7,653 nucleotides of DNA from an uncultured Calothrix sp. (GTDB taxonomy: Bacteria; Cyanobacteriota; Cyanobacteriia; Cyanobacteriales; Nostocaceae). Of this stretch, positions 5,999 through 7,653 are shown piece after piece; position 1 is the first letter of the stretch, and every line of letters begins with the position of its first letter. The stretch is from NCBI GenBank assembly GCA_937884685.1, contig CAKZYM010000930.1, positions 1 through 7,653 on the forward strand. The letters run 5' to 3'. The position numbers and the translations under genes were made by a program. The notes below the pieces were generated by a model. The model made no database searches and had not been told where the DNA came from. It saw nothing but the letters and a program-made list of their open reading frames with translations.

Positions 5999-6574
5999 AA
6001 AATAATCCGGCTCATTCCCTGCTTTCCATTTAATATTGCAACCAATACTAGGCTTTTGTTCTTCTATTAAAGATTTACTATGTAATACAGCATCTATCGC
6101 GTTTCGTAAATCTTTTCCAGTTACAGGTTGACCATTACTCGGACGACTATCATCTAATTGTCCCCGATAAAAAAGTTTTTGCTGATTATCAAACAAAAAG
6201 AAATCTGGAGTACAAGCAGCAGTATAAATTTTCGCTGTTTCCTGAGTCTCGTCATAACATACAGGAAACTTGAAATCTAAATCCGTCGCCATTTTCTTCA
6301 ATAAATCTGGCGCATCATCGGGGTAATTTTCAACATCATTCGCACTAATAGCGACAATCTCTAAATCGCTTTGTAAATAATCTTTTCCTAATTGAGACAA
6401 TTCGTCCTGAACGTGCTTTACAAAAGGACAGTGACGACAAATAAACATTAGCAATAAAGCTTTTTTGCCTACAAATGTTGAGAGAGAAATAGTTTCCCCA
6501 GATACCACATCAGGTAGTTGAAAATCTGGAGCCTTTGTGCCCAAAGACAACATCGTTGAAGCGGTTAAAACCAT
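5993..6574 (-). CDS. Thioredoxin-fold / redoxin (AhpC-TSA-like) family protein
   Basis: The 193-aa soluble protein has the thioredoxin/peroxiredoxin fold and is probably a cytoplasmic thiol oxidoreductase or peroxiredoxin-like protein; its substrate is unknown. Visible elements: the N-terminal redoxin signature (LGTKAPDFQLPDVVSGETISL), a CxxC active site CRHC (Cys46, Cys49) followed by PFVKH, the cis-proline loop ACTPDFF (Pro123), the RGQLDDSRPSNGQPVTG block and a C-terminal SIGCNIKW with Cys179. I chose the ATG at 6574 (MVLTAST): the frame extends 11 codons upstream to a GTG at 6607, but the ATG fits homologues and has a weak GGGTAAG 8 nt ahead. Homologues as I recall end at about YF; here one extra Gly and the stop come from a heptad array. 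It is divergent from thyX, sharing a 179-bp intergenic region. Confidence 0.87.
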   Translation of the reverse strand: MVLTASTMLSLGTKAPDFQLPDVVSGETISLSTFVGKKALLLMFICRHCPFVKHVQDELSQLGKDYLQSDLEIVAISANDVENYPDDAPDLLKKMATDLDFKFPVCYDETQETAKIYTAACTPDFFLFDNQQKLFYRGQLDDSRPSNGQPVTGKDLRNAIDAVLHSKSLIEEQKPSIGCNIKWKAGNEPDYFG

Positions 6575-6630
6575 AATTTTTCTTACCCTGGCTTTGAAAA
6601 AGAACACTTTTCACATATTTTAAAGAATGG

Positions 6631-6659
6631 ATTATATAAGGCAAAAAAACAAGCCTTAT
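6631..6659 (-). promoter_or_regulatory. Putative redoxin promoter with overlapping inverted repeat
   Basis: On the minus strand a perfect TATAAT (6631-6636) sits 56 bp upstream of the chosen ATG. An inverted repeat, ATAAGGC (6636-6642) and GCCTTAT (6653-6659) around an A-rich 10-nt spacer, overlaps it by one base and covers the -35 region, where no TTGACA-like hexamer is seen. This arrangement suits an operator for a dimeric regulator, but it may be a simple hairpin. Confidence 0.4.
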
Positions 6660-6753
6660 TTCTAAAGAGAAAGAAGAAGAAGCTCAATGTCCTTCCATCC
6701 TCTTAATTCTCATTCTCCTGACTATTACCTATCCCCAATTTTCAATATTTAAC

Positions 6754-7476
6754 ATGAACCGATTTAGAGTAGAAGTTATTACAAAAACACCGAATCCGCA
6801 GCAAGTCATTTATGCTGCAATGCACCAAGATTATACGGATAAATTCGTTTATGACGAGCGGGACAAATTCCCTTCAGAATCGCAATGTGGTGAGATTATA
6901 GTTAAACGACTTTTAGCAGGAGAAAGAGGACATTACGGTCCTTTGGAACATCCTCAAATCGTATTTAACTGCGGCTATTTTCCCCATAGCGTCATGCAAC
7001 AAGCGCGTACTCATCGCATCAGCGTATCTTTTGATGTTCAATCTTTTAGGTATACTTCAGAGCAATTTATCAAAGTAGCAGAAGGAGAAAAAGACGTAGA
7101 AGATGTTTTTTACCTGCGTCCAGTAGATTATTACACTAACCGTCAAGGAAAAAAATATTACTATTCACCAGAACAAAGACAAGCTGATTTAAATTGGTGT
7201 ATGGAAGCTGTTAAACGCTATAAAATCGATTTTGATAACGGTATTTCTGAAGAACATATTAGAGGAAAAATGCCCTTTGATTATCGTCAGCATTTTATAG
7301 TTAGTTTAAATCTAAGGTCTCTAATGCATTTCTTGGATATGAGATATAAAAAAGACGCTCAATTAGAAATTCAAAAGTTGTGCGAACTAATGCTAATTCA
7401 CTTTGAAATCTGGGTTCCAGCAATAGGAGAATGGTACAAATCTCATCGGTTGGCTAAAGCGAGATTAGCACCTTAA
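6754..7476 (+). CDS. thyX: FAD-dependent thymidylate synthase ThyX
   Basis: Flavin-dependent conversion of dUMP to dTMP using methylene-tetrahydrofolate and NAD(P)H; cytoplasmic, normally a homotetramer. The 240-aa length is typical. Recognisable parts: GHYGPLEHPQIVF (59-71) with the conserved GPLEH, the flavin/nucleotide signature region ARTHRISVSFDVQSFRY (84-100), and the C-terminal substrate-binding block NLRSLMHFLDMR (186-197). The signature departs from the textbook RHRx7S: the first Arg aligns with Thr86, and THR to the Ser of SFRY has eight residues between rather than seven. I believe cyanobacterial ThyX proteins commonly look like this, so it is probably functional. The ATG at 6754 gives a normal N-terminus; no Shine-Dalgarno sequence is seen (leader TATTTAAC). 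It stands alone, divergent from the redoxin gene, with a heptad array starting one base after its stop. Confidence 0.95.
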   Translation: MNRFRVEVITKTPNPQQVIYAAMHQDYTDKFVYDERDKFPSESQCGEIIVKRLLAGERGHYGPLEHPQIVFNCGYFPHSVMQQARTHRISVSFDVQSFRYTSEQFIKVAEGEKDVEDVFYLRPVDYYTNRQGKKYYYSPEQRQADLNWCMEAVKRYKIDFDNGISEEHIRGKMPFDYRQHFIVSLNLRSLMHFLDMRYKKDAQLEIQKLCELMLIHFEIWVPAIGEWYKSHRLAKARLAP

Positions 7477-7477
7477 T

Positions 7478-7512
7478 CAGTTAACAGTTAAAAGTTAACA
7501 GTTAACAGTTGT
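7478..7512 (+). repeat. Heptad array CAGTTAA, 4 units plus a partial, after thyX
   Basis: Units are CAGTTAA, CAGTTAA, AAAGTTAA-type variant in register (AAGTTAA at 7492-7498), CAGTTAA, then a decayed CAGTTGT. The array starts one base past the thyX stop. Unlike the arrays at the other gene ends, it is not in phase with the stop codon (8 nt to the next TAA). Confidence 0.85.
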
Positions 7513-7544
7513 TCACCCGTCGAGTGTAGTTCATCAATGAACAA
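7509..7544 (+). other. Overlapping inverted repeats downstream of thyX
   Basis: TTGTTCA (7509-7515) can pair with TGAACAA (7538-7544). A second, shorter option uses the same right arm: GTTCA (7529-7533) with TGAAC (7538-7542) around a 4-nt loop. The two are mutually exclusive. No T-tract follows, so I do not call it a terminator. The rest of the spacer to 7653 shows no gene. Confidence 0.35.
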
Positions 7545-7653
7545 TTACAAATAGAATCAATATAGGAATCCGATTTGATTTATGAACAAGATTTTAGGTT
7601 TTAAGCTTATATAGCAAGCTTTTGAATCTCAGTATCCGTTCAAAATTCAAATA

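Noticed and set aside
7603..7624. AAGCTT...AAGCTT hairpin followed by TT as thyX terminator
   Set aside because: The stem is only 6 bp of a self-complementary restriction-like hexamer, the T-run is very short, and it lies about 130 bp past the stop.

Overview
The window looks like chromosomal DNA from a filamentous, probably heterocyst-forming (Nostocales-type) cyanobacterium. Evidence: an ndhD-type subunit next to CupA (the CO2-hydration arm of cyanobacterial NDH-1), a cyanobacterial-type EPSP synthase, a ThyX with a cyanobacterial-looking motif, AT-rich spacers, one HIP1 octamer (GCGATCGC), and many heptanucleotide tandem repeats (STRR-type) between genes. I infer the family-level placement; no rRNA gene is present to confirm it.

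Layout. 1-125: spacer with two heptad arrays. 126-1649 (+): ndhD, most likely ndhD3. 1794-3113 (+): cupA. These two form the distal part of an NDH-1MS (inducible CO2 uptake) operon whose ndhF3 would lie just left of the window; no cupS follows. 3114-3814: a 700-bp gene-free gap with a short hairpin, two diverged tandem copies of a ~95-bp inverted-repeat element, an AT-rich stretch and a strong terminator belonging to the next gene. 3815-5164 (-): aroA (shikimate pathway). 5316-5831 (+): an unrecognised 171-aa protein divergent from aroA. 5993-6574 (-): a redoxin/thioredoxin-fold protein. 6754-7476 (+): thyX (dTMP synthesis), divergent from the redoxin gene. 7477-7653: spacer with another heptad array.

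Only ndhD and cupA clearly work together: the antiporter-like membrane subunit and the peripheral hydratase couple plastoquinone reduction to CO2-to-bicarbonate conversion. The others are single housekeeping-type genes.

The most unusual signal is in the non-coding DNA. Seven-base repeat arrays sit directly against gene boundaries. In three of six genes (ndhD, the 171-aa gene, the redoxin gene) the stop codon TAG is itself part of a heptad array and in phase with it. In two genes (ndhD, cupA) the array occupies the place where a Shine-Dalgarno sequence would be. I see no phage, CRISPR, defence or transposase gene and no convincing new multi-gene system.
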